Below are positions 1 to 6,837 of a stretch of 64,000 bases of DNA, one piece after another. The first letter of the stretch is position 1; each line of letters begins with the position of its first letter. This stretch comes from DAOPYU01 sp942493245 (GTDB lineage: Bacteria; Sumerlaeota; Sumerlaeia; UBA8349). Made by a program: the position numbers and the translations under genes. The notes below the pieces were generated by a model. That model was not told the origin of the DNA, did no database searches, and saw only the letters and a list, made by a program, of their open reading frames with translations. The stretch spans positions 3,968,001-4,032,000 of the forward strand of contig OW818685.1 of assembly GCA_942493245.1 (NCBI GenBank), given 5' to 3'.

Positions 1-1
1 A

Positions 2-931
2 AGCGATCTTTCGCGCAAACAGGTGGAACTGGCCGAAGCGCTCGAACGCCTGAAAGCGTCTGAGTCGAACGAGATGAAGGCGAAGAGCGACCTGAACGTG
101 ACAAGCGAATCCCTGGCCGCCGCCCTGATCGCCCTCTCGCAGTCGCAAACCGAAAGCCGGAAGAGCAAAACCGATCTGGAGGAAGCGCTCAAACAGATCG
201 CCGCTTCGACCCAGAAGGAATCGAAAGCGGCCAGCGACCTGGCCGTCACGTCCGAATCGCTCGCCAACGCTCTCGTCAACCTGGCCAACGTCCAGGCGGA
301 ACTGAACGAACTGCGCCACGAACTGGCCAAAGCCCAACTGCGCCAGGCCGAAATGATCAAAGAAGGCGCGCAAACCTCGCAGACCCTGATCGCCGTGACC
401 CAGGAAAAACTCGATCTGGCCAAACTGGTCGCGGAACTCCAGCGCCGCGAGAAGGAAATCACCCGCCTGAAAGACTTCGAGCAGTACCGCAGCGACTTCC
501 TGGCGCGCCTGTCGAAAGTGCTCGGCGGAGTCGAAAACGTCAAGGTCTCGGGCGACCGGTTTGTGTTCCAGAGCGAGGTGCTCTTTGCCTCGGGCAGCGC
601 CGACCTGACCCCGGGCGGGCAACTCAAACTGATGAAACTCGTGGAAACGTACAAAGAACTCGAAAAGAACATCCCGAAAGACATCGGGTTCAACATTCAG
701 ATCCAGGGCCACACGGACACCGATCCGATCGTGACGGCCAAGTTCAAGTCGAACTGGGATCTTTCTACCGCCCGCTCGACCGAGGTGGTCAATTACCTGT
801 TGCAGAACGGCGTCCCCGCCGAGTACCTCTCGGCGGCGGGCTATTCATCGTACTACCCGGCCGTACCGGGCAACACGCCCGAGGCCAAACAACAGAACCG
901 GCGCATCGAGATTCTTTTCACACGGCGCTGA
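2..931 (+). CDS. OmpA/MotB-type peptidoglycan-associated protein, 5' end cut off
   Basis: The frame is open to the left edge (codons S-D-L-S-R-K-Q precede the GTG at 23), so the gene most likely begins outside the window. The first ~150 residues are a charged, Leu/Ala-rich coiled coil with an internal repeat: an N/A-V-T-S-E-S-L-A segment recurs about every 45 residues. From about residue 180 an OmpA C-terminal domain follows: a V-L-F-A-S-G-S-A-D-L start, the G-H-T-D-T-D-P motif, N-W-D-L-S-T-A-R-S, and the terminal Q-N-R-R-I-E-I. In this family the domain binds diaminopimelate in peptidoglycan and anchors envelope or motor proteins to the wall. A MotB-like or Pal-like role cannot be separated because the N-terminus is missing. 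No flagellar genes are nearby. The downstream lipoprotein may belong to the same envelope operon. Confidence 0.85.
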   Translation, partial: SDLSRKQVELAEALERLKASESNEMKAKSDLNVTSESLAAALIALSQSQTESRKSKTDLEEALKQIAASTQKESKAASDLAVTSESLANALVNLANVQAELNELRHELAKAQLRQAEMIKEGAQTSQTLIAVTQEKLDLAKLVAELQRREKEITRLKDFEQYRSDFLARLSKVLGGVENVKVSGDRFVFQSEVLFASGSADLTPGGQLKLMKLVETYKELEKNIPKDIGFNIQIQGHTDTDPIVTAKFKSNWDLSTARSTEVVNYLLQNGVPAEYLSAAGYSSYYPAVPGNTPEAKQQNRRIEILFTRR

Positions 932-1003
932 GACGCGCATTCGCGCAATGGCAAACCGAAACCGGCGCACCGCGCCGTTGCAATCGAGAGGAGTGTCACA
1001 ACC

Positions 1004-1618
1004 ATGTGGGGCAAGGGGCTGAGAAACACGGCAGTGGCATTCGGGGTAACACTTGCCCTGGCAGGATGCCAGTCCCTTTCACAACCGTCGCCGGATTCTT
1101 CCTCCGTGCTTCAGATCGCGCGGTGGGGCCGAACGGAACAACCGGAGAAACCCGAATCGAAACCGCCGATAGCTGAAACACCCATCCCCCCGGCCAATCC
1201 GGAAAAAGAAAAGACGGAAACGTCTTCCATCCTGCCCGACGCCATCAACGAAGTTGTGTGCGACCTTCTGGCCTCCCTGAACACCGCCCAGATGGCCGAG
1301 GAACCTTGTATTCTGGTGGATCCGGCCAGTTTCCCCTCTGAGGGACTGACGCCGGAAGAAGTGGAAGACCTGGTGGTGCGCCTGCGCATCGAACTGAACC
1401 GCGCTGCGAACGGCAATGTTTACTTTGTCAGCCCCGTTCAGGTTGGCATCCAGAAAGCCAAAGGCCGGGCGGGGTATCAGTACCGGCTCAACGGGCGTTT
1501 CTCCGCCCTCGAATCGGCGGGTTCGACCCGCCCCAGCCACACATTGAACCTGGAGTTACAGAACGCCGCCGGAGGCGCTCCCGTCTGGAACGGCGCCTGT
1601 TCGTTCGCCCGGGAATAG
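1004..1618 (+). CDS. Lipoprotein, weakly LpoB/CsgG-like
   Basis: The 204-residue product starts with a basic N-terminus, a hydrophobic stretch and the lipobox L-A-G-C (Cys22), so it should be a lipid-anchored envelope protein. A Pro/Glu/Lys-rich linker (about 25-75) leads to a globular domain. The C-terminal pattern Y-x-Y-R-L-N-G-R-F-S, then H-T-L-N-L-E-L-Q-N-A, then P-V-W-N resembles the beta-strand pattern of LpoB/CsgG-like periplasmic domains (L-x-G-R-S ... L-x-L-x-D ... G-x-I-V-W). This is a weak visual match. The start is supported by GAGAGGAG about 11 bases upstream. It lies 72 bases after the OmpA-like gene on the same strand, which fits a small cell-wall operon. LpoB-type proteins activate penicillin-binding proteins; that function is inference here. 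Confidence 0.7.
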   Translation: MWGKGLRNTAVAFGVTLALAGCQSLSQPSPDSSSVLQIARWGRTEQPEKPESKPPIAETPIPPANPEKEKTETSSILPDAINEVVCDLLASLNTAQMAEEPCILVDPASFPSEGLTPEEVEDLVVRLRIELNRAANGNVYFVSPVQVGIQKAKGRAGYQYRLNGRFSALESAGSTRPSHTLNLELQNAAGGAPVWNGACSFARE

Positions 1619-1689
1619 CGCGCCCGATCAATCCTCGCGAGTAGAACCTCTTTTCCCTTAAAAGTAAACGCATTTTTCAGAAAAACTGC

Positions 1690-1720
1690 TTGACAGACGA
1701 TCCCCCTGTATGTGTATAAT
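1690..1720 (+). promoter_or_regulatory. Sigma-70-like promoter for the pseudopilin cluster
   Basis: A perfect TTGACA at 1690-1695 and a perfect TATAAT at 1715-1720 are separated by 19 bases, two longer than the optimum. The surroundings are AT-rich against a GC-rich genome. It points at the first pseudopilin gene 250 bases away, which implies a leader of about 240 bases. The long spacer may make it weak or activator-dependent (inference). Confidence 0.6.
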
Positions 1721-1970
1721 TAGTTTGTATGAGCAACAAACAAACAATCGGGCACAGAAAAATTTACCAGCGATTTTCCGACATGCCAATTTTTCGGTTT
1801 TCTCTCGACACCCGTCTGTCCTCTCCATCGGACAGTTTGGAGGAGCAACAATGAACACGAAGCATGACCGGCTTTGAGTCAGTTAAACCCCATTACCCTC
1901 TGGTGAGGGACACCTCGGCGCTCGGTCTGACCCATCGCGGAGGAAAATGATCTGGAAAGGACTCTAAATA
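1721..1970 (+). promoter_or_regulatory. Long leader with two mini-ORFs and hairpins before the pilin genes
   Basis: This 250-base stretch holds no ordinary gene. At 1851-1877 there is an 8-codon ORF (M-N-T-K-H-D-R-L) with a strong Shine-Dalgarno sequence, GGAGGAG at 1839-1845, five bases ahead. At 1947-1967 there is a second, 6-codon ORF (M-I-W-K-G-L) preceded by GGAGG; its stop lies three bases before the pilin ATG. Between them is a hairpin (CCCTC 1896-1900, loop TGGT, GAGGG 1905-1909) nested inside a longer-range pairing (GTCAG 1878-1882 with CTGAC 1927-1931). The layout looks like a translation-coupled or attenuation leader. I could not match it to a known riboswitch class. Confidence 0.4.
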
Positions 1971-2627
1971 ATGAGCAACAGAACCACTCAATCCAAGCGA
2001 GAAACACGGAAACGCGCTTTTACCCTGATCGAACTTCTGATCGTCGTGGCGATCATCGCCATTCTGGCCGCCATCGCCGTGCCGAACTTTCTGGAAGCCC
2101 AGACCCGCGCCAAAATCTCGCGCGTCAAGGCGGATATGAAGTCCCTGAGTACCGCATACGAAGTGTTCAAAACCGATACGGGCCTCTGGTTGATCGATTT
2201 CTGGGACGACAATAACGCTGCAGGGTTACAACGGCTCAAAGATTTCGGATGTACTTATCAGAGCACGGACGCCCGCGGGGGAATGATGGGGGTATTCGTT
2301 CCTCTGACCACGCCGGTCGCCTACATGAACAGTATTCCGATCGATCCCTTCGCAACAGTCCCCCCCGAATTTGGCGATCTTGTCGCAGGCGACTGGGCCC
2401 CTCCCTACACCTTCCTGTATTCGGACGAGGAATCCATTATCAAGAATGCCAAAGCGTACGACTTTCAACAACCAGGAGATTACTCCTTTTCCAGCCCAGG
2501 CCCAGATCGGCTCTACGGGTGGCCCACGGCTAAATTTGAATTCTATGATGCAACCAACGGGACCCGTAGCAAAGGCGACATTATGTACTCAAACATGAGG
2601 GGATTCGATTCCTGCAAGATTCGTTGA
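1971..2627 (+). CDS. Type II secretion/type IV pilin-like pseudopilin 1
   Basis: The 218-residue product has a basic leader of about 15 residues, then the prepilin motif A-F-T-L-I-E-L-L-I-V-V and a hydrophobic helix to about residue 42. Glu+5 of the mature protein is present. The residue before the cleavage site is Ala rather than the usual Gly. Prepilin peptidase should cut before Phe and methylate it. The C-terminal part (D-P-F-A, then S-S-P-G-P-D-R-L-Y-G-W) matches GspG-type major pseudopilins, which use this loop for calcium. It is the first of three tandem paralogues, and the most diverged. No secretion ATPase, platform protein or secretin is present in the window, so the machine must be encoded elsewhere. 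GAAAGGA nine bases upstream supports the start. Confidence 0.9.
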   Translation: MSNRTTQSKRETRKRAFTLIELLIVVAIIAILAAIAVPNFLEAQTRAKISRVKADMKSLSTAYEVFKTDTGLWLIDFWDDNNAAGLQRLKDFGCTYQSTDARGGMMGVFVPLTTPVAYMNSIPIDPFATVPPEFGDLVAGDWAPPYTFLYSDEESIIKNAKAYDFQQPGDYSFSSPGPDRLYGWPTAKFEFYDATNGTRSKGDIMYSNMRGFDSCKIR

Positions 2628-2676
2628 ATTCGAGAAAAGAGGCTCTCCAAAAAATTCCTCGGAAAGGAAGGTTCGT

Positions 2677-3354
2677 ATGAATCGCAAAACGGTCGCATCC
2701 AGGCAAGCAACTCAAAACCAGGCTTTCACCCTGATCGAACTGTTGATCGTGGTGGCCATCATCGCCATCTTGGCAGCCATCGCCGTGCCCAATTTTCTGG
2801 AAGCCCAGACCCGCGCCAAAATCTCGCGCGTCAAATCGGATATGAAGGCCATCACCACCGCCTATGAAATCTTTCGCACCGACACGGGAGTCTGGTTGGT
2901 GGACTTCTGGGACGACGACACCGCCGCGGGACAGCAACGGCTCAGAGACTGGGGAACGAGACAAGCCCAGAATCTGCGAGGGGGCACATCGGGCGTGTTT
3001 GTCCCCCTGACCACCCCAGTGGCCTACATGAACAGTATTCCGGTGGATCCCTTCCTGACCGCCCCCCCCGAATCTTCCCAGTTCGGCGGCCTTGTTGAAG
3101 GCGACTGGCCCGCACCGTGGACCTTCATGTACATTGACGATCAGCCGGGACCTTGCGCGGGCTACAAGTCGGACTGGACCTACCTGAAGCTGGGACAGTA
3201 TGCCCTCACCAGTGCCGGACCCGACAAAACCTACGGTTTCAACACCACCAACTACGCCTTCTATGACGCGACCAACGGAACCCGCAGCAAGGGCGAGATC
3301 GTCTATACGAACATAACGAATTTCGACTACTTCAACCCGTACAAACCCTGGTAA
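2677..3354 (+). CDS. Type II secretion/type IV pilin-like pseudopilin 2
   Basis: This 225-residue paralogue of the preceding gene has the same class III signal (Q-A-F-T-L-I-E-L-L-I-V-V, Ala at -1, Glu+5), the same helix and the N-F-L-E-A-Q-T-R-A-K-I-S-R connector. Its central segment (F-R-T-D-T-G, W-L-V-D-F-W-D-D-D, G-T-S-G-V-F-V-P-L-T-T-P) is nearly identical to pseudopilin 3 at both protein and DNA level. The C-terminus carries S-A-G-P-D-K-T-Y-G, the GspG-like calcium-loop region, and ends N-P-Y-K-P-W. GGAAAGGAAGG lies just before the ATG. The 49-base gap from gene 1 supports co-transcription. The product should be an inner-membrane-anchored pseudopilus or fibre subunit. Confidence 0.9.
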   Translation: MNRKTVASRQATQNQAFTLIELLIVVAIIAILAAIAVPNFLEAQTRAKISRVKSDMKAITTAYEIFRTDTGVWLVDFWDDDTAAGQQRLRDWGTRQAQNLRGGTSGVFVPLTTPVAYMNSIPVDPFLTAPPESSQFGGLVEGDWPAPWTFMYIDDQPGPCAGYKSDWTYLKLGQYALTSAGPDKTYGFNTTNYAFYDATNGTRSKGEIVYTNITNFDYFNPYKPW

Positions 3355-3480
3355 TCGGGCGCGACACGGCCGTCAAGCGACCTGAGCCGTTCGGTCATGC
3401 AAGCACGCGAAAACCCAGTGAATTGCCCTTTCCGAATAGTACGCATTCCGGGTGATCGCAGGCAGAGAAGGAGCGGGAGA

Positions 3481-4128
3481 ATGGCGAAACGGGCGTTTAC
3501 CCTGATTGAATTGTTGATCGTCGTGGCGATTATCGCCATTCTGGCGGCGATTGCCGTGCCCAACTTTCTGGAAGCCCAGACCCGCGCCAAAATCTCGCGC
3601 GTCAAATCGGATATGAAGGCCATCACGACCGCCTATGAAATTTTCCGCACCGACACGGGACTCTGGTTGGTGGATTTCTGGGACGACGACACCGCCGCGG
3701 GACAGCAACGGCTCAGAGACTGGGGAACGAGGCAAGCCCAGAATCTGCGAGGGGGTACATCGGGCGTGTTTGTCCCCCTGACCACGCCGGTGGCCTACAT
3801 GAACAGCATCCCTGTGGATCCTTTCGTGACCACTCCCCCGGAAACCTCTCAGTTTGGCGGATTTGTGCCGGGTGACCAGCCGCCGCCGTGGACCTTCATG
3901 TACGCGGACGATGAAGCGGGGCCTTGTCAGGGAGCCAAGCCCGGCAACTGGACCTACCTGAGGGTGGGACAGTACGCTCTCACCAGCGCAGGCCCGGACA
4001 GAACCTATGGGCACAACTCGGGAGACTATGAGTTTTACGATGCGACCAACGGAACCCGCAGCAAGGGCGAACTCGTTTACACGAACATAACCAACTTCGA
4101 TTACTTCAATCCGTTCAAAGCCTGGTAA
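3481..4128 (+). CDS. Type II secretion/type IV pilin-like pseudopilin 3
   Basis: I place the start at the ATG at 3481, not at an upstream in-frame codon, because AAGGAG (3468-3473) sits seven bases ahead and the resulting leader (M-A-K-R-A) is a normal short prepilin leader. The 215-residue product has A-F-T-L-I-E-L-L-I-V-V with Glu+5 and Ala at -1. From the helix through V-P-L-T-T-P-V-A-Y-M-N-S-I-P-V-D-P-F it is almost identical to pseudopilin 2, with silent differences scattered in the DNA. This suggests recent duplication or gene conversion. The calcium-loop region reads S-A-G-P-D-R-T-Y-G. It ends the cluster, and a strong hairpin follows 83 bases later. Confidence 0.9.
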   Translation: MAKRAFTLIELLIVVAIIAILAAIAVPNFLEAQTRAKISRVKSDMKAITTAYEIFRTDTGLWLVDFWDDDTAAGQQRLRDWGTRQAQNLRGGTSGVFVPLTTPVAYMNSIPVDPFVTTPPETSQFGGFVPGDQPPPWTFMYADDEAGPCQGAKPGNWTYLRVGQYALTSAGPDRTYGHNSGDYEFYDATNGTRSKGELVYTNITNFDYFNPFKAW

Positions 4129-4211
4129 AACATTCTCCCGGTTTTCGGGACGCCGGGGCGGAAAAGAGACCTCTTTCATGTAACATCCAGGACCTTCCCT
4201 CCCGCCCAACA

Positions 4212-4255
4212 GACAATCCCCGCCGAGCCTCTTGAGAGGCTCGGCGGGGATTGTC
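4212..4255. terminator. Perfect 20-bp hairpin between convergent operons
   Basis: Arms 4212-4231 and 4236-4255 are perfect reverse complements (core CCCCGCCGAGCC) with a four-base loop TTGA. It separates the plus-strand pilin genes from the minus-strand ara operon. No T-run follows on either side, so it is not a textbook intrinsic terminator. It could still stop or protect both transcripts. Confidence 0.7.
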
Positions 4256-4309
4256 CATTCTGGCAGAGAGATTTCCTCAATGCGTCCACGGCACCCGCAA
4301 ACTCATTGA

Positions 4310-5029
4310 TTATCCAGCCTTCCCCTGCCCGTAATAGGCGCCTGCCCCGTGCTTGCGCAGGAAATGCTTGTCGAGCAACTTCTGCGGAACGGGCGCCGCC
4401 TGCGGATTCACCGTAAAGGTCTGGAGCGCCATGCGAGCCACCTGTTCGAGCACAACGGCGTTCTCGACCGCCTTGGCAGCCGTTTTGCCCCACGTGAAGG
4501 GCGCGTGCGACGCCACCAGCACGCCCGGAACATACTCCGGGTTCAACCCTGCCTGCCGGAAACGCTCGACGATCACCTCGCCGGTGTTCACTTCGTAGTC
4601 GCCTTCGATCTCGGCGTCCGAGAGGGGACGGGTGAGCGGCACTGCGCCGTAGAACTGGTCCGCATGTGTGGTGCCCAGGCACGGAATCTCGCGGTGCGCC
4701 TGCGCCCAGCTGGTCGCGCATTCGGAGTGCGTGTGAACCACGCCGCCAATCTCCGGGAACGCGCGGTAGAGCAACAGGTGCGTGGGCGTGTCGGACGAGG
4801 GTCGCAGGGTGGTTCCCTTGCACGGTTTTCCCGTTTCGAGATCCAGCAGCACAATGTCCTCTGGACTCAGAACCGCGTAATCCACGCCGCTGGGTTTGAT
4901 CGCCATGACCCCCGCCGCGCGATCCACCCCACTGGCGTTACCCCAGGTCAGCACCACCAGCCCGGCCTTCACCAGATCCAGGTTCGCCTGCCAGACCGCC
5001 TCACGCAATTCCTTGAACACCGTCATCAC
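4310..5029 (-). CDS. araD: L-ribulose-5-phosphate 4-epimerase
   Basis: The 239-residue class II aldolase-fold protein interconverts L-ribulose-5-phosphate and D-xylulose-5-phosphate, the last step of bacterial L-arabinose breakdown. The metal site is intact: S-S-D-T (Asp80), H-T-H-S (His99, His101) and S-H-A-P (His175). W-G-N-A-S-G-V-D near residue 30 and the C-terminal Y-Y-G-Q are family hallmarks. The length fits AraD (about 230). The ATG overlaps the TGA of araB by four bases (ATGA), so translation is probably coupled. A second ATG one codon downstream is also possible. Confidence 0.95.
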   Translation of the reverse strand: MMTVFKELREAVWQANLDLVKAGLVVLTWGNASGVDRAAGVMAIKPSGVDYAVLSPEDIVLLDLETGKPCKGTTLRPSSDTPTHLLLYRAFPEIGGVVHTHSECATSWAQAHREIPCLGTTHADQFYGAVPLTRPLSDAEIEGDYEVNTGEVIVERFRQAGLNPEYVPGVLVASHAPFTWGKTAAKAVENAVVLEQVARMALQTFTVNPQAAPVPQKLLDKHFLRKHGAGAYYGQGKAG

Positions 5030-6708
5030 CGCCGCGCCTCGCTTCTGATTTCCAGGAGTTCCTTCATCACGCTGTAGAGATCGCCCCCGCCTTCCCGAAC
5101 GCCAAACGCGTCGTGGATCCGCCGGTAAAGCGCGAAAAGGCGCTCGTACACCTTCTGATTCTCGGGAATGGGTTTGAAGACTTCCTCGCGCACGCCCGTC
5201 ATGGCGGCCACCGCCGACGCGAAGTCCGCGTGTCCGCCCGCCGCCTGGCCCGCCACCACGGCGCCCGCCATGGCCGACCCCAGCGCCGCTGTCTGTGCGC
5301 TGCGCGAAATCTGAAGCGGACGCCCCATCACGTCGGCGTAAATCTGCATCACCATCGGGTTCTTAACCGAAATGCCGCCGCAGTTCACGATCCGCTCGAC
5401 CTTCTGGCCGTACTCCTCGAAGCGTTCCATGATCACACGCGCTCCGAAGGCCGTCGCCTCGACGAGGGCGCGGTAAATCTCCGCCGGCGTCGAGTGCAGC
5501 GTCATGCCGAGCAGACCACCCGTCAGTCGCTGGTCCACCAGCACCGTCCGGTTGCCATTGTGCCAGTCGAGCGCCAGCAGACCGCTCTCGCCCGGACGCA
5601 ACGCCTCGGCCTCGCGGGTCAGTTCCGCATGCCCCTTGCCTGCCGGTTGCACACATTCCACAAACCAGTTGAAAATATCGCCCACTGCCGACTGGCCCGC
5701 TTCCAGGCCAAACATGCCGGGGAGAATAGACTCCGGCACAATCCCACACAGCCCGGGGATATCGGGCAGATTTGCCGCCAGTGGCGCCACCATCATGTCG
5801 CAGCATGACGTGCCCAGGTTCTTGACCAGCACACCCGGCTGAATACCCGACCCCACACCGCCCAAGTGCGCGTCGAAAGCCCCAACGGCCACCGGGATAC
5901 CGACCGGCAAACCGCCCAGCCGAGCGGCCCACTCCGCCGTCAGCCCGCCCGCCGAATCGGCCACATTGTACGCCTTGTCCGGCAGCGACTGGCGCACGCG
6001 CACCAGCGCCGGGTCAAGCGCTCCGAGGAATTCCGCATCCGGATATCCCCCCCACTCGGGGTGGAACATAGCCTTGTGGCCCGCCGCGCAAATGCAGCGC
6101 TTCACCGCCTGGGGCGTCATGGTACCCGTGAGCACTGCCGGCAGGTAGTCGGCATGCTCGACCCACGTGTACGCCGCGTCGAACACCTGCGGCGCCGAAC
6201 GTTTGCATTGCAGAATCTTCGACCAGAACCACTCGCTGCTGTAGATCCCCCCGCACTTGGCCAGATACTGCGGGCGCATCTTGCGCGCCAGCTCCGTAAT
6301 CTCGACCGCTTCGGAATGGCCCGTGTGATCTTTCCACAACCAGGCCATCGCCGCCGGATAATTCTGAAACTCCGGTTTGAGCGCCAGCGGCGTACCCGCG
6401 GCATCCACCGGGATCGGCGTCGAACCCGTCGTGTCCACTCCGATGCCGATCACATCTTCAGGGGAAAACCCGTTCTTCCCCCGGCTTTGCGCCACCACAT
6501 CGCGAACCACCGTCTCGGTTCCCACCAGATAGTCGTTCGGATGCTGCCGGGCCAGATTCGGATCACGGTCGTCCAGCACGATCCCCGCTTTCCCTGTCGG
6601 GAAGCCGAAAACACTGGTGGCCAGTTCCTCTCCCGTTTGCACATTCACCAGCACGGCGCGAACCGAGTTCGTGCCGAAGTCCAATCCAATCGCATATTTG
6701 GCTGTCAT
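5026..6708 (-). CDS. araB: Ribulokinase
   Basis: The 560-residue FGGY-family sugar kinase phosphorylates L-ribulose. The N-terminal nucleotide-binding motif G-L-D-F-G-T-N-S, the G-V-D-T-T-G-S-T-P segment and the catalytic-Asp region G-A-F-D-A-H-L-G-G-V-G-S-G match AraB, as does the length. I chose the ATG at 6708 because GAAGG lies seven bases before it; an in-frame ATG at 6723 would add five residues and has no ribosome-binding site. The gene is the middle of a three-gene operon with a FucI-like isomerase upstream and araD downstream. The 129-base gap to the isomerase contains a perfect 12-bp hairpin. Confidence 0.95.
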   Translation of the reverse strand: MTAKYAIGLDFGTNSVRAVLVNVQTGEELATSVFGFPTGKAGIVLDDRDPNLARQHPNDYLVGTETVVRDVVAQSRGKNGFSPEDVIGIGVDTTGSTPIPVDAAGTPLALKPEFQNYPAAMAWLWKDHTGHSEAVEITELARKMRPQYLAKCGGIYSSEWFWSKILQCKRSAPQVFDAAYTWVEHADYLPAVLTGTMTPQAVKRCICAAGHKAMFHPEWGGYPDAEFLGALDPALVRVRQSLPDKAYNVADSAGGLTAEWAARLGGLPVGIPVAVGAFDAHLGGVGSGIQPGVLVKNLGTSCCDMMVAPLAANLPDIPGLCGIVPESILPGMFGLEAGQSAVGDIFNWFVECVQPAGKGHAELTREAEALRPGESGLLALDWHNGNRTVLVDQRLTGGLLGMTLHSTPAEIYRALVEATAFGARVIMERFEEYGQKVERIVNCGGISVKNPMVMQIYADVMGRPLQISRSAQTAALGSAMAGAVVAGQAAGGHADFASAVAAMTGVREEVFKPIPENQKVYERLFALYRRIHDAFGVREGGGDLYSVMKELLEIRSEARR

Positions 6709-6772
6709 GTGAGCGCCTTCCATTTCAAAAAAAATTCCCCGCTAGTACCACTCATTCCAAACCCATTGGCCA

Positions 6773-6801
6773 GATTTGGGGCCGCAAATCGGCCCCAAAT
6801 C
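6773..6801 (-). promoter_or_regulatory. Intercistronic hairpin between isomerase gene and araB
   Basis: GATTTGGGGCCG (6773-6784) pairs perfectly with 6790-6801 around a five-base loop. It lies in the only sizeable gap of the ara operon. It may stabilise the upstream message, partly terminate transcription, or set the isomerase to kinase ratio. No T-run follows. Confidence 0.45.
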
Positions 6802-6837
6802 CGGCCCGAGATATCCCTCCCGAGACAACCCGATGAA

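Noticed and set aside
1878..1970. Cyclic-di-GMP or another known riboswitch in the pilin leader
   Set aside because: The conserved core sequences of GEMM-type or other riboswitches I know are not present; only generic hairpins are visible.
4176..4823. 215-codon minus-strand ORF overlapping araD
   Set aside because: Out-of-frame shadow of araD; it crosses the terminator hairpin and lacks motifs.
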